The notes: generated by a model not told the origin, from the letters alone. A DNA stretch of 64,000 nucleotides from Paragorgia papillata (GCA_035771165.1 JAWNZC010000122.1:1045001-1109000), one strand, 5' to 3'. Counted from the first letter of the stretch, positions 9,894 to 21,991 are shown. Translations and numbers: made by a program.

Positions 9894-11852
9894 GCTAAGT
9901 TGACAAGGAATCATTATGTTATTCTATTCTATACATATAAAAAATTTTCACCTCTTTAATTTTACCCAGTTGGACATCTGCCTAATTGATAACACGACCA
10001 AACTAACGCCTGCTTTCCACCCGCGGGAAGCCATGATCATGAATAAGATAAATAAAGCCGCGATGCAAATTAGTTATCCTGTAATATCTTTCCGTGTTGT
10101 TTTCAGGCAGTATTTGATTTCGTACGGTATGACATACATCATAGTTAATATGATTATCATCTTACCGTGTGCTTTCAGTATTATGACGAAGTGTTACAAA
10201 ACTGCAGCGGAACAGTTTTCGCAGATACACCGCTGTGTTTCATCAGCAAAACTAGGAAGCGTAACTGAAAGGGCGACGCGGGAACCACGACGCTAGAAAA
10301 AGGATTGCCTTCTATGCAATAGAACTAAAATTCCTTACGCAGACATCATGTTATGCCGGTTGTGTACAACTCTGTATGGTCACTTTCTGAGTTTTGTTTC
10401 CAAACTGAAAGCTAAGTGAAAGCATTTATTCGTTGGCTGCCGTTTGTGTCAGTAAAACCCCTGTATACCAGTTTAACCTGCCTATAAGCTTCTCAAACTA
10501 GAGAAAAGGACAAGTACATTAAGAACTGGCTACTCGTAGCTTAACAGCACAAAATTTAAACTTTTCTGTATTGCTGCAACCGAATTATCAAACTTAAAAT
10601 ACTTGTAGGCGTTGTGTCGTATGCTCACTCAGATTGACTAAAAAGTGATAATTAATAATGTATTACGTGTTTTCCCATGAAACCGTCTAGTATATATGCT
10701 ACTGCTCCTTCTCAGAAGAACACATTATAGTCACTGATGATCGATTGTCAAATCATTGGACGTATATCTAGCTAGTTTTAACTTTTATATAATTCTTATA
10801 TAATAATGCAATATCTTACAACGCGCGTACGTTTTTGATGTCTTACGTGGGAATATATACAATAATTATCAGTAAGTGTACCGTTTTTTAGCAACACAAG
10901 GTAAAACTACAGCAATATTTCTGCTATATATAGAACATCTTCTTTCTATATGGCGTAGAACGTCCTTTTTACCAGAATATTGAAATAAGCAACCTACACA
11001 TTATTGTCTTAGTGATACGGATTGTACCATACTACAGTATTAGACTTTAATTTAATGGGATTAACGGACTAAGATATAAATACGAATCAACATGGCTGAC
11101 AACACGAGTGCGCTAGAGTTAAAACTAAATTTAAAATGTTTTTCGGAGTGTTCAGAACGGGGAGAACGTTTTTGGAATACTTCTGTAACAGAAATGAAAT
11201 TTTCCGTTGAGCGGGAGTAGATCAAAGTCGTTCGAAGCGCCGAAAATAAGTCCAACTACGGCAATACTGCATGGAGGGAATGGACTTTTTTAGCCTGGGA
11301 CTTTTTGCTCGAGGAGGTAGTAGGAAATAAACTTGTAATGGTGGACCCCTACCTGAAAGTGGCTATTGTGGCTAATTGCTGTTTTAGATTTTCCTTATGC
11401 AACTAGTATGTTCCTTTCTGAACATCTGACATGACTTTGCATGATATACCACCAATAATAATACGACATTAAATTTACTCAGCATTATGCACAAGTCATT
11501 GTAAATTTGTACAACGCTGACTGGGATTACATTGATTGTTGCATTGTTAGCCACAGTGTATTTGTAGTGCTTGTATTACCTGTTAATACTGTAGCAAGTG
11601 ATTTACCTGGTCGAAACTGTAATCACAAAATGAATATAAGACTAGAGCCCAGCTCAAAATTTTAAAATGTAATACCACAACAAAAGGAAACCATTTAACA
11701 CAAAATACATTTATTGACGTTTCGTTACTTAACCAGTAACATCTTCAGAATGACTTAAAGATTACATTGAATATACAATATATATAATATATATTACAAT
11801 ATATATAAATATTACAATATATATATATTACAATATAAATATTACAATATAA

Positions 11853-11890
<38 letters not shown>

Positions 11891-12767
11891 ATATTATATA
11901 TATATATTATATATATATATATTACAAGAAAAAATGGTAAAAACCTCGAATTCAAACTGGACCACACTGATTTCAAGTCCTTGCAATTAGTTCAAGTCCT
12001 AGGCTTCGCCTCAGACTGGAACTTAATTTTGTGGACTTGAAATCTGGTCCAGTCCTCATTGTCGGCTTTGAAATATTACTTCACATCATGTATCCACCAT
12101 GACTGAAAATGCACATATAGAGGATTACATTTATTATTTGATATTGCAGACAGTCCCTATTGTTGCCATGAAATTAACAAACACATATTACGTGTTTTAT
12201 AAAATTACAGTACCTATACTCAGAATTTCAAGGTCACTTACATGTATAATTAGTTTACTTAAATAGAGATAATATTATAGGGACAAATGAATGTATTTTA
12301 AACACTGTATGGCTTGTGTTATGTGTATTATAAATTAAAAGAAAAATACATATCAAACTTTGCGTTAACAAAAAGTCGTGTCGTATTGCGCGTATCATAT
12401 TTCCAACTTTTGCCTATACAAATCACCCCAAAATTTGAGGTTTTTTCGCTTGCGTTTTTTCTACGATTACATTCGTATTTAGTTACCTACGGCATTGGAA
12501 AGAATAAGCCTTTAGACGTCTTTTGGATGTACTTTTATGGGAAAATAATGCTCAATTCGAAGGGCACTTTTCGTTTGTTTATGCGCTATTTGTCAGGATT
12601 TATATAGGAAATTAGCCTCGCGCGCAGTGTCTGTTGACGAAAACTGGCACTAGTACCTTCTGCGCAGGTCTGTGACACCAGTTACCACCAAATTTGAAGT
12701 CTTCGTAAAATTTCGCGCATTTTGATAGCAAGTTCATGTTTATTCATGGCGATTTAAGAAGGGCAAA
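9894..12767. other. No supported gene; AT microsatellite at 11,765-11,925
   Basis: The only longer frames (for example 9916-10296) lack any recognisable domain. The segment ATAAATAAAGCCGCGATGCA at about 10,047-10,085 repeats sequence from 7,664-7,695 next to the LTR copy. A long ATATATAT tract occupies 11,765-11,925, and GACGTTTCGTTACTTAACC at 11,716 is a decayed retroelement-tail motif. Confidence 0.5.
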
Positions 12768-12901
12768 ATGAGCGCAAAGATGTGGGTTTTGCTTGTGTTT
12801 ACGAGCTCATTAATAATTCACTTGGTCTCGGCTGCAGTGGATGATGGCGAAGGGACATCTCTGCCTCAATCTCTGCCTTCTATGGTACACCAAATTAGCA
12901 A
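12768..12901 (+). CDS. Candidate first exon encoding a signal peptide
   Basis: The ATG at 12,768 opens 44 codons that begin with a classical signal peptide (MWVLLVFTSSLIIHLVSA, about residues 5-22). An acidic stretch (VDDGEGTSLPQSLPSM) follows, then a strong donor, AA|GTAAGTG, at 12,901. The exon ends two bases into a codon. No matching acceptor exon was found downstream, where a transposon-type gene begins at 13,034. It could be exon 1 of a secreted host protein whose first intron received that element, but a chance frame cannot be excluded. Confidence 0.4.
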
Positions 12902-13033
12902 GTAAGTGTTGAACAGTTGTAATGATTTTACGTTTGTATAGTACTTTGAGATATTCTGCCTCATTATAATTGAACTTTATGCTTGGGAAATGCTACTTAG
13001 TAATATATATTTTTGTGATTACCGTATAGTTTC

Positions 13034-15313
13034 TTGATTTACACTATGACATCAGAATACAAACGACAAGAGGGTCAAGGTTATGATTCGTGGTTGGCCA
13101 TTGTTGTCAATCGTATTCTTCTAGAATCGGGGATACGTGGTGTTACGCTTAGCACTCGGTTGCTTAAAGCGTTTTCGAAAAAGATTTCTAGTCTTCACGC
13201 TGCTTTCAAACGTATAAAAGGTGGGTATCCGACCAACAGGCTTTTGAATACATGGAGGAACTCATTATATAGTGTAACTATATATTATGATGAACTCGAA
13301 ACTGAAAATCTGGATTTGGTAAAAGAAAATTTGGAGTTAAAAGGCGAGAAAAGGTCTCTGGAAAATGCATTGGAAATGGAATCTGCCAAAAGGATGAAGG
13401 TCGAAGAGGAATTAAATGGCTTGGAAAATACTGTTAAAAAAAATAAGATTGCCTACAAAGGAAAATTTAAACAATTGGTCAAGAAAATTGCATGGTTGAC
13501 AGCAAAGAAAAAGGTCAGAGGTCCAGATAAGAAAAAGAATTTTAAAGACTACAGCAAGCAACATCAGTTAAGGATCAGAAAGCAGTTGAAAGATCAATGT
13601 GAAACTGCCTTGTCCTTTCTCGGCCACTACCAATTTCTACCATCAAGGGTTGAGTTGTGGAATGTCGACACTGGGGAAGTTGAAAGCTTTTGTTTTAACG
13701 AAGAGAATGGTATAAATCAGAGTGAAGAAGAAAATGAAATGGGGGAAGATGAAATTGGTAATTTGAATATGTGGCTGTATTTGAAAGATCGGTTCAACAT
13801 TTCCAATGAGGCATGGCAGGAGTTATCCATGAATTCCAAAGAGCCCCCTTGTTTAAATAAACTGATAAAACACATGAACAATATTAATAGTAACTAGGAT
13901 TTAAAACCAACCCCTGGAGATGCAGAAGGAATCCAGATCAGTTTTGCCAAAAGTATTAAGGAACAAATCAAACGACTAAAAAGCACTGGTACACTGAAGC
14001 CTGAAGAGATGGTTCGCATAAAATTTAGTGGAGATGGAACTAATATTGGAAAGAGACTAGGTGTCATAAATATAACTTACACCATATTAAATGAAAAGAA
14101 TCTGGCTATGAGTGAAAAAGGGAATTACCTTCTTGCTGTGATAAAGGCAAAGGAATGCTATGAAACATTATCAGCAAGCTTGTCAGATTTAATTAAAGAA
14201 ATGGAACAGATGAAAGAGATAGAGGTGGATGGTAACATTTACAGTATTGAGTATTTTCTTGGTGGGGACTGGAAGTTTTTAGCTTGTGTTTGTGGGATAG
14301 GGGCTGCTAATGCTGACTATGCCTGCATTTGGTGCACATGTCCCAAGTTGAAAAGGTTTGACATGGATAAAATCTGGTCAGTATTGGATCCAGACTCTGG
14401 TGCCAGAACATTGGAAGAAATTAGAAAATGTGCTAAATCAAAGAAATTTAATTGCAATCACCCTCCATTGTTTCCGTTTATTCCTCTCAGTCATGTAATT
14501 ATTGATACACTGCACCTCTACCTTCGGATATGTGATAATCTTATCCAGCTACTGATCAGAAAGTTAAAAGTTTGTGATGCTATTGATAAGAAGAAGACAT
14601 TTTCAGACAACTTTGCAAGAAACAAGTACAAGCATATGGCTGGGTATGAGAGCTACCTCCAAAGCTTAGGAATTCCATTTAACTTTTATGTCAGCAAAGA
14701 AACTAAACAATTGGAATATCGAGATTTAACTGGGCCAGAGAAAGTAAAACTTCTAAAGAATATCAAAATCTCAATACTTTTGCCAAATTCTCCTGACAAT
14801 GAAATTATACAGCAAATTTGGGATAATTTTAGTGGTATTGCAGAAGACCTTAAACAGGACTTTAAATTGGATGAAGTAAACAGTTTTAAAATCAAGGTTA
14901 AAGATTGGCTAGCAAAATTTCTTGTTCTATACCAAACAAAGGATGTCGCACCTTATATGCACGCCCTCTGCTCACATGTCCCCGAATTTCTTTCTTTGTA
15001 TGGCAACATTGAATATTTTACTCAACAGGGCCTGGAAAAGTACAATGATATCACATCAAAGAACTTCTTTAGATCTACTAACCATAGAGGTGTTTCTGCC
15101 ATCAAGCAACTCTTTTATAAATGAAATAGAGTACAGTACTTAGAGGCGGCTGGTTGTGCTAGAGTGAAACGCGACTATACCTGTTCTAATTGCAATCGAA
15201 ATGGACACACAATCAAGACGTGCACTGCAGAATGTAGTAACTGTAAGTATACAACATACTGTGCACATCTTACCAAAATTGCAGGTAAATATCAACCTAC
15301 TTGTACTGTATAA
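13034..15313 (+). pseudogene. Repetitive transposon-type protein with zinc knuckle, two in-frame stops
   Basis: A single reading frame of about 2.3 kb is broken only by TAG at 13,895-13,897 and TGA at 15,122-15,124. The N-terminal part has a Lys-rich coiled coil (about residues 90-180). The middle carries FSGDGTNIGKRLGVINITYT, YFLGGDWKFLACVCGI and YACIWCTCPK. The C-terminal tail beyond the second stop has a CCHC knuckle CSNCNRNGHTIKTC. I recognise this as a family repeated in cnidarian and fish genomes but cannot name a superfamily. The conserved Asp, Cys and His positions suggest a transposase-like enzyme, by inference. The intact frame around both stops argues for recent inactivation. A Tudor-knot gene lies convergent downstream. 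Confidence 0.65.
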
Positions 15314-16272
15314 TGACTTAATTTAAATATTGAGCAGTTGCACTGCAAGTTGCTTTTCATTGTAACTAAATTTAAACAATTAGCAAGCTGGGCCAAGTAT
15401 AAATACACCAGTTCTGTCCTGAAGTAATCCTAATTTTTTGACAATTTTGCATTTGTAACACAAATACTGCCAAATACTTTTTCCTAGTTGAGTCTCTAGA
15501 ACTAAATTTCCATGGTTTTATGGATTAAGTCAGGCTGGTAAAATCTTATTTGCTCCTTGCTTGTTAATAGCTTAATTTAATGTAACTAAAATTACCTTAA
15601 GGTAGTTTATTTTATGCACTGGTTAATAAAACATACACTGTAGCAAATGTTTTATGTTCAATTCTCAATTTCAATTTTCAACACATTTTAAATAAAGTTA
15701 GAATGTACACTTGTTTACAATTGCATTCTTTGCGAATAGGGCCATTTATAAGAGCAAAAATAAGCTGTTGACTCATACAGTATAAACAGTCAATTTGCAA
15801 TAAACAGATTATTGCAAATTCACTGTTTGAGACTAATTAAGATGGCAGCTTATTTAGGCCTAGCTTTCAATCTTGGTCTTACTTTAGCCACGGCTTGTGA
15901 ACAGATTGACTGTTTAGAACTTATTTAAGCCACAGCATATTTTTGCTTGTATAAACGGCCCTATTATTTACAATCACTTGAGAGTATTATGCCATGGTCA
16001 CACAAATTCAAGGGGCTGATCTTCAGATGCAGCATCTTGGATTTATTAACCATGCTACAGTTGTAGTTTCAAAGACTGCAACCACAGTCTTAATAGGACA
16101 GTCATATTGGGATTTCATGTAATTGAAGTTTGGAAACATAATATAAACAACAAGTGTACTAGCAAGACACTGGGTTAACAAGGTCAACTGCCATTTGACT
16201 CCACTTGTACTATACTTTGTGGCTAGATTATAACTAGACTTAATATAAATATATATTAAACATGTTCAAATG
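15314..16272. other. No supported gene
   Basis: AT-rich spacer between two convergent genes. A short inverted stretch around 15,740-15,960 (AGGGCCATTTATAAGAGC / GTATAAACGGCCCT) may be a decayed MITE. Confidence 0.45.
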
Positions 16273-16992
16273 TTAATTTGTGTTTTGATATTGTTGTTTG
16301 TTTCCATCACCTCTTACAAACGTGAACACTACTTGTGTAGTGTCCTCAATGACGGAGGTCAACAGTTTCCCATTGCCAACCAATTTGTATTCGACAATAG
16401 GGGATTTCTTGCCCAGCCAAAACTTTACAGTGGCATCTATCACATACGCGAAATCACCGTTGCAGTTAAAAATTCTTTTGTCCCATCTGATGCCTAGAGT
16501 GTCGTCTAATAATCGGTTAGATTGTAGGTATTGCACCAATCTTCCTCTTTCCTTGACGCCGTTAGTCAAACCTCCCAGAACATTGTCGTATACATCTTCC
16601 CGTGCGTCAATTTCAATACGTACGTTTGGGTCATCCTTCCTCGACGAATACAGCTTTCTTTTAATTTCGCGATACAGTTTGCTGGTAAATATCTCGGACC
16701 TATCAACTATGCTTTCCACGGATATAACTGGCGCGTTCTCTTGCCGTACAAAGGGGAAATATTCCTCGCAATCTACAGGTATATGTCCATATGGCCTCCA
16801 TTCGTCGTAGCTGGTACTATAGCCTTTATAGTGAATACGCACTAGACTTCTGTCTCTATCGACCTCCTTAACTTCAATTTCATACAGTGCGTTGTCTTTC
16901 CTAGGTTTTTTAGCAGGTTTACTCGATACCGCACTCGATTCATAAGCCAAACGGTCTGGCGCTCGAAGCGTGCGCTTTGGTCTTTTAGCCAT
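16273..16992 (-). CDS. Tudor-knot/chromo-like domain protein
   Basis: The ATG at 16,992 opens a 239-aa intact frame. A basic leader (MAKRPKRTLRAPDRLAY) is followed by a Tudor-knot/chromo-barrel segment at about residues 36-70, with EIEVKEVDRDRSLVRIHYKG and then YDEWRPYG. The rest (residues 90-235) contains LYREIKRKLYSSRKDDPNVR, LGIRWDKRIFNCNGDFAYVI and VFTFVRGDGNKQQ. This matches an abundant, poorly characterised cnidarian family. Tudor-knot folds bind chromatin or nucleic acid, but the role of this protein is unknown. It is convergent with the transposon-type gene upstream and may be a component of the same mobile unit; that is inference. Confidence 0.65.
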   Translation of the reverse strand: MAKRPKRTLRAPDRLAYESSAVSSKPAKKPRKDNALYEIEVKEVDRDRSLVRIHYKGYSTSYDEWRPYGHIPVDCEEYFPFVRQENAPVISVESIVDRSEIFTSKLYREIKRKLYSSRKDDPNVRIEIDAREDVYDNVLGGLTNGVKERGRLVQYLQSNRLLDDTLGIRWDKRIFNCNGDFAYVIDATVKFWLGKKSPIVEYKLVGNGKLLTSVIEDTTQVVFTFVRGDGNKQQYQNTN

Positions 16993-17480
16993 ATTGCTTT
17001 AAACGGCGCGTCACTAATTGACATAATAAGCGACTGGACACTAGTGTGAGCAAATGTTCATTTATATAGGACGAAAGTTTGATATGATTTTCATCTGATC
17101 TGAGAAGTGTCATTTACTGTGTCCTTCCTTTAAAATATACAGTAATATTATATACATGTAGCATATAATTTATTATTATGCAGCATATAATTATATATTA
17201 AAATATGAACAAGTTCTCAAAATTGCTTAAATTCTATTGTCTTGTGCGAAACATTTTCACAAATTACTGCCCAGCTAAGGCAAAGTGTATGGATAAGGTA
17301 GATATTTTCAATTATTCCCTTGCTGGTAAGAAGACCTTTGCCCGAAACGTCAACTTGCTTGAAACACAGAAGGACTACATGAAAAAAGTTGAAAGAAAAA
17401 AGGATATCTAGTATAAAGGGAGTATGTGTACATAAGGCTATCATTGCAAAAAAAAAAGTTAATGTAAGCTGTAGTCTGTC
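16993..17480. other. No supported gene
   Basis: Contains the 5' flank of the Tudor-knot gene and a 68-codon frame at 17,205 with no recognisable domain. Confidence 0.45.
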
Positions 17481-17800
17481 TATCTATCTCTATTGGTCGA
17501 CTGTTAGTTGGAGGTAGCCAGAAGGCTGCTCTTTCTTTGGCTACTACCAGGGGGTGGGTGCCACTCCTATCCCAGATGGTGTTGATTTTGCAGAGGGAGG
17601 AAAACTGGAGAACCCAGTGAAAAACCTTCGAAGCACGGGAGAGACCAACTAAACTCTATTCACAAGGTCCAAGCTCAAGAACAGGGTAATTCCAAGACAG
17701 TCACCCAGCCAAGTACTAACCCCGTCTAACCGAGCTTAACTATTGGTGAAAAGCAGCGCCCTAACAGCACACACCACCCGTGCTCCCCCAATATTCTGTA
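17480..17800 (-). repeat. 5S rRNA-derived SINE-like sequence
   Basis: Read on the minus strand, 17,800-17,676 contains 5S rRNA internal-promoter-like blocks: TTAAGCTCGGTTAGACGGGG, then TTAGTACTTGGCTGGGTGAC. These are followed by a tail with a TTCACTGGGTTCTCCAGTTT-type conserved block. A 5S head joined to an unrelated tail is the known layout of SINE3 elements. Ends and copy number were not determined. Confidence 0.55.
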
Positions 17801-17979
17801 TGTCTAAGGTAATTTGATCAAGACATAATCTTTATCAAAGTCCAGTCAATTGGGGTATGATTTGGCAAAGAACTACTGCTTAAGAATACAATATTTGACA
17901 TGCTGTATATGTATGTAAACTTTTGGCAAGAATATTTAACAATTTTAGGACCTGTTACTCTTTTAGCACTGTTTCTTAC

Positions 17980-18370
17980 CAGCTTCAGTTTCCCTTTGAT
18001 TAATTTCTTCCTCACGACTCTCTAAATCGGCAAACTTAGCGCTCTTCTCCTCATAATTGCTCTTGAGTACTTCAGCAAATTCACCAGACTTCTTCTACAA
18101 AGTATTTCTGACTTGAACTCGTGTCCCAAAATGCATGAAATTTTCTCGCTGTGTCATATCTTCCTGAGTGTTTATTTTCTTTGCTGCGTACCGACTTTTT
18201 ATACACAATTTTTCCTGTCTAAGGATACGAAATTTCAAAGGGAATATTGAGAATAGCCAAGAAGGCGATTCAAGATGGCGGACAAGATCAAAAGTGAGAA
18301 TCAAAACATGGGTTTAAACGGCGATTACTTACAATTGCTGGTTGCTTTCGACTCCTCTGGTTGACGCCAT
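17980..18370 (-). pseudogene. Two-exon coiled-coil gene with an in-frame TAG
   Basis: Exon 1 (18,370-18,333) encodes MASTRGVESNQQ and ends at TT|GTAAGT. Exon 2 (18,218-17,980) is preceded by TTAG, keeps the frame, and ends at G|GTAAG. Exon 2 reads QEKLCIKSRYAAKKINTQED and, after a TAG at 18,097-18,095, KKSGEFAEVLKSNYEEKSAK and LESREEEINQRETEA. The region beyond the stop is still clearly protein-like and charged, as in a coiled coil, so the TAG probably replaced a sense codon. The remaining exons were not found. I do not recognise the family. Either a truncated host gene or a recent pseudogene. Confidence 0.4.
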
Positions 18371-18634
18371 ATACCTAAACTTTATTTTGAATTCTTCAAG
18401 TTTTTGTTTAACAATAGCATGACGTTGCAAAAAACAAATTCATCCCCAGGAAGGGTACACTGAGGCATATTTCGTGTTCGAACGCGAACAGAATAAAAGT
18501 AAAGGCACAAGTCCAGAATTTAAAATAAAGTTTATGCTACAGTGTACTCAAAAATGCCACGAACAAACCATTGGAGCACACACAGAGCTCGTGTAAACCC
18601 CACTTTGCCTAAAAAGTAGGGGTACACAAAACCT

Positions 18635-18943
18635 CGTCACAGAATAGAAATACGACCAGAAGTCCAACTCGCGTCGGAACCTTTGAAGTTTCTATCCTCG
18701 CGCATGTCGCCTCGCGCATCTTGATTCCTCGCCATCCTACGCCATCCTACGCAATCCTGGCAAGTTCCCCCGGCAGTTTGGACCTTCAAAAGAAGGTTAA
18801 AACTGCCGGGGGAACTTGCCAGGATTGCGTAGGAAATTGCGTAGGATGGCGTAGGATGGCGTAAAATATCGCGCCTGCGCATTGAAGAAATGCGGACAAG
18901 TTGTCACTCGAGTTGGACTTCTGGTCAATCTTTATTCTGTGAC
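18635..18943. mobile_element. Foldback MITE with 35-bp inverted repeats
   Basis: GTCACAGAATA...GACCAGAAGTCCAACTCG at the left is mirrored at 18,908-18,943. A large inner palindrome carries AACTGCCGGGGGAACTTGCC and GCGTAGGATG modules. Non-coding. Confidence 0.8.
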
Positions 18944-19339
18944 CTCGTTAGACGCAAAATATGGCCCGTGGGGGTACTACCCTCCTGATTTTTGTAGAGA
19001 GGAAGGGTAGATCCACTTATTTATGGGGGACTAAGTCTGACAATGTGTGCATAATTTATTTAAATGAAGCGCACTCTTGCGTAACGTTTGCTATGGCGGC
19101 CATTACAGAAATCTGCCTCTCGAAATACGACACCTCATCAATCCTATGTGGGAGAAAATCACGCAAATCTGACCACCGTGAAGAGTTTTATATGTATCCG
19201 TGTGTTTTCAGATGTGCATATGCATGCTGCTGACAATCTCGTTCCCATTTCCCGCGATCCTTCATGGTCATTGTGAAATATCAGCTGAAACTCATATTTT
19301 AAAAAGTGAGAACTGCTGAGATTTTTGTGTAACAAAAAA

Positions 19340-20155
19340 CTGATGTTTTGAGGAGAGCGCTGCTCTTATTTTAGCAAGCATGACGAACGTTCTGTTGAAA
19401 CTTCGGCTATTCCTGAAACTCGATTTTATGTAAAAATAATGTTGATTTGAATCAGCCTATTTCGGTCGGCAAAATTAATTGTTCTACGGCCACTGCAATT
19501 GTATTTTCTGTATAGTGAAGGCAGCTATCCAATTTCAACGCTCGCGTTTAATTTGTGTAGTTTTTCGTTGGATGTTATGGTGAGAACATTCCATTCAACA
19601 AGGCGACACTCGAGTTTCATATTGTTGAGTTATGTCTTATGTCCTATGTAATTGATTGATGATTATTCATGTTATTAAAATAGATATTATTGTTGGTTGT
19701 AATGATATCAAGTTACAAGTAGATAGAGAGCAGAGACTCTTCACCATATTTGGTGATTAACTGACCAATCACAGTAAGGCGTTATTTATGTAAATAGTTA
19801 TATGATCATTGTAAAACGTTAGTTGTCTTAAGTCTGTCCTGTGAAATAAAGCTGTATGAGTTTATTTGCGGTTGAATTATGATTTGATAAAGAATGGCAA
19901 CCGTCGCAAACCCAACATTACCAACTGTTAACCAGCTTACACAACTGTTAAGCGGCCTCGGTTTTCAGTCAGAAGCTCGATATAATAAAACAAAAAAAGG
20001 GGAAGGACCATCACAGGCGTCAGAGTTTGGCTCCCTGTGGTTGCGAGGGGAGCGCTGCTATTATTTCAGCAAGCATGACGACTTTCTGTAACTTCGGTAC
20101 GGATGAACATCGGTTATTCCTGTAAATCGATTTTATGTAAAGATAATATTCATCA
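19340..20155 (+). mobile_element. LTR-retroelement remnant with a duplicated end segment
   Basis: The segment GAGCGCTGCTCTTATTTTAGC...CGATTTTATGTAAA (19,352-19,435) is repeated with changes at 20,048-20,142. Between them a region with AATAAA (19,843) is followed by ATG GCAACCGTCGCAAACCC at 19,894, resembling the LTR-leader-gag start of a retroelement. Only about 30 gag-like codons can be read. Boundaries are approximate. Confidence 0.4.
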
Positions 20156-20598
20156 TATTAGATTACTAATAAACTATAACTATCATGATGACGGTTTTTA
20201 GCCGGGTGTGACTATTCAACGGAACTGCAGACTGCGGAACCTTGCAGAACCGAGTAAAAAATACGTTTTTCTTGGTTTTTCTTCGTAAATAAACATTCTT
20301 TGAATAATTTAATGGTATAAACGTCATTTCTGGTCGGATCCAGTCTATTTCGTGCGTGTAGCGTGCTACTCGTCTCAAGATCGGCGAACATTGGGATGGC
20401 TGCACAAACACAAGGTAAGATTATTCCATACAATTATACTGAAAGAAAGGTATTTTTCACTATTTAAATACATCTTCCTTAAATAATTTAATATAATATT
20501 TAAGCCGCAAGAAACAGTCTTTTAAAGCTTACAACTTTAAAGTTTAAACTAATTACTAGTTGACTAGCTAGTCAACTAGTGACTGAGTATAAAGTATA
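20156..20598. other. No firm gene; possible mini-exon at 20,395-20,413
   Basis: ATGGCTGCACAAACACAAG followed by GTAAGA could be a tiny first exon, but no partner exon was identified. Confidence 0.2.
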
Positions 20599-20917
20599 TT
20601 ATTATATGCATGACAAAATTACTACATTCTGATTAGTTGAGAGGAGTACAATTATTTTATTAATTGTACTGCTCCCAAGGCCCTGGGAACGATGTTGACA
20701 ATAAAATTCAAAATGGCGGCCAATTCTGCAATGGAAAATTTTCACATTTCCAACGACTTGTGGTACACTATGAACTAAAATTCCATGTAAATATTTTGAA
20801 ATGAGTACGGAGAACACCCAGAGTGAAAATGTTTCTTGTCAAGTAATGAAACAAGATGTTTTTAAAGGCGTGAGTGAGTACGAAGCGTACGTGTCGTAAT
20901 TTTGTCATGCATAATAA
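20599..20917. mobile_element. MITE with GCATGACAAAATTAC inverted repeats
   Basis: Terminal ATGCATGACAAAATTACTAC is mirrored at 20,895-20,915. A smaller inverted repeat AGTACAATT/AATTGTACT lies inside. Confidence 0.75.
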
Positions 20918-20921
20918 ATGA

Positions 20922-21077
20922 GTAATCATATGATTTTTCTCGTACAATTAAGGATTTACACTACTCGTGATATTTGAAAATAATGCCAAATTGCACTCGG
21001 CTCGTGCAATTTTGGCAAAATTTTCAAATATCACTTGTAGTGTAAATCCTTAATTGTACTCGCTATCATATGATTAC
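20922..21077. repeat. Foldback element, about 70-bp arms
   Basis: AGTAATCATATGAT...TACAATTAAGGATTTACACTA pairs with TAGTGTAAATCCTTAATTGTA...ATCATATGATTAC. It directly abuts the preceding MITE. Confidence 0.85.
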
Positions 21078-21231
21078 CTATACAAATAAAGTGCAAACAT
21101 ATATAGATGTTTCTATTTTTTTATGCCATGTCTCACACTCCCTGTCATACCTAAGTGGAAACACCGCCCGTCAAAAGAAGTTCTAAATTTAAACCAAAGT
21201 TAACCGTTTTTAAATCAACACAGTGGGTTAG

Positions 21232-21386
21232 GACTGTTTCAGATCCGTTAGAGAACCAAACCAAAACGACCAATCAGCGCGCGCGATTTTCTATAATCAC
21301 CTGTGTATTTATGCTAATTAGGTAATGATTCAGTTAAGGCTAGTGTTTTGGTTTGGTGCTCTATCAGATCTGAAACAGTTCTGAAC
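21232..21386. mobile_element. MITE with GGACTGTTTCAGATC inverted repeats
   Basis: Arms of about 40 bp: GACTGTTTCAGATCCGTTAG... and ...CTATCAGATCTGAAACAGTT. The interior has GACCAATCAGCGCGCGC. Non-coding. Confidence 0.75.
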
Positions 21387-21990
21387 CGCGCCAGATTATT
21401 TGCCCCCACCTCAATATGGCGTCCAATAACCTCGAAATCGTCTATGGAGATAAACAAATTAATGTTTTTACTTTATCGTATTTTTATTAATGACATTTAC
21501 ATTGGCTTAATCAGACATTAGCTACAAAGTCTAGTACAATCAGTGCACTTTACACACAGTTTCACTATTGGCTTGGAAACTACACAAAAAAGGAATCCCA
21601 GGATCTTTAGTCTAAGTCAGTGTTTTACTTATTTAATTGCGTTTCGAATGTCAATTTAATATATAGCTAAAACGTAACGCTTCAATTTTTTTTCTAATTT
21701 TTTTTCTGAACATTTCCTTAAAAATGTCTTTCTTCATTCTTTTTTTTATTTTTCCACACAAGACTTCTGAAAAAAAACAAAAACGACATAAACCGTGAGT
21801 GTTCGCCGCGCAATTTATTATTACCGCTCGTGAAATTCATTAATAAGTGTTCTAAGCCAATCCAATTAAAAAAAACAACAAAAAATCACGTCAGATTAAT
21901 GATCAAGGAGGTTTTCTAAATAATTCAATAGGAAAAAGAGCTTGTGATGACGTTCTATTGTTATTGCGAGGTTTATACAAGGTTTTATAT
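21387..21990. other. No supported gene
   Basis: AT-rich sequence with poly-T tracts; no domain or clear repeat was identified. Confidence 0.5.
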
Positions 21991-21991
21991 A

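Noticed and set aside
10735..10770. CTGATGA motif as ribozyme
   Set aside because: No GAAA at the required distance.
11716..11752. Minus-strand hammerhead with CTGAAGA core
   Set aside because: Stem II is offset by one base and there is no stem III or matching stem I; probably a decayed retroelement tail.
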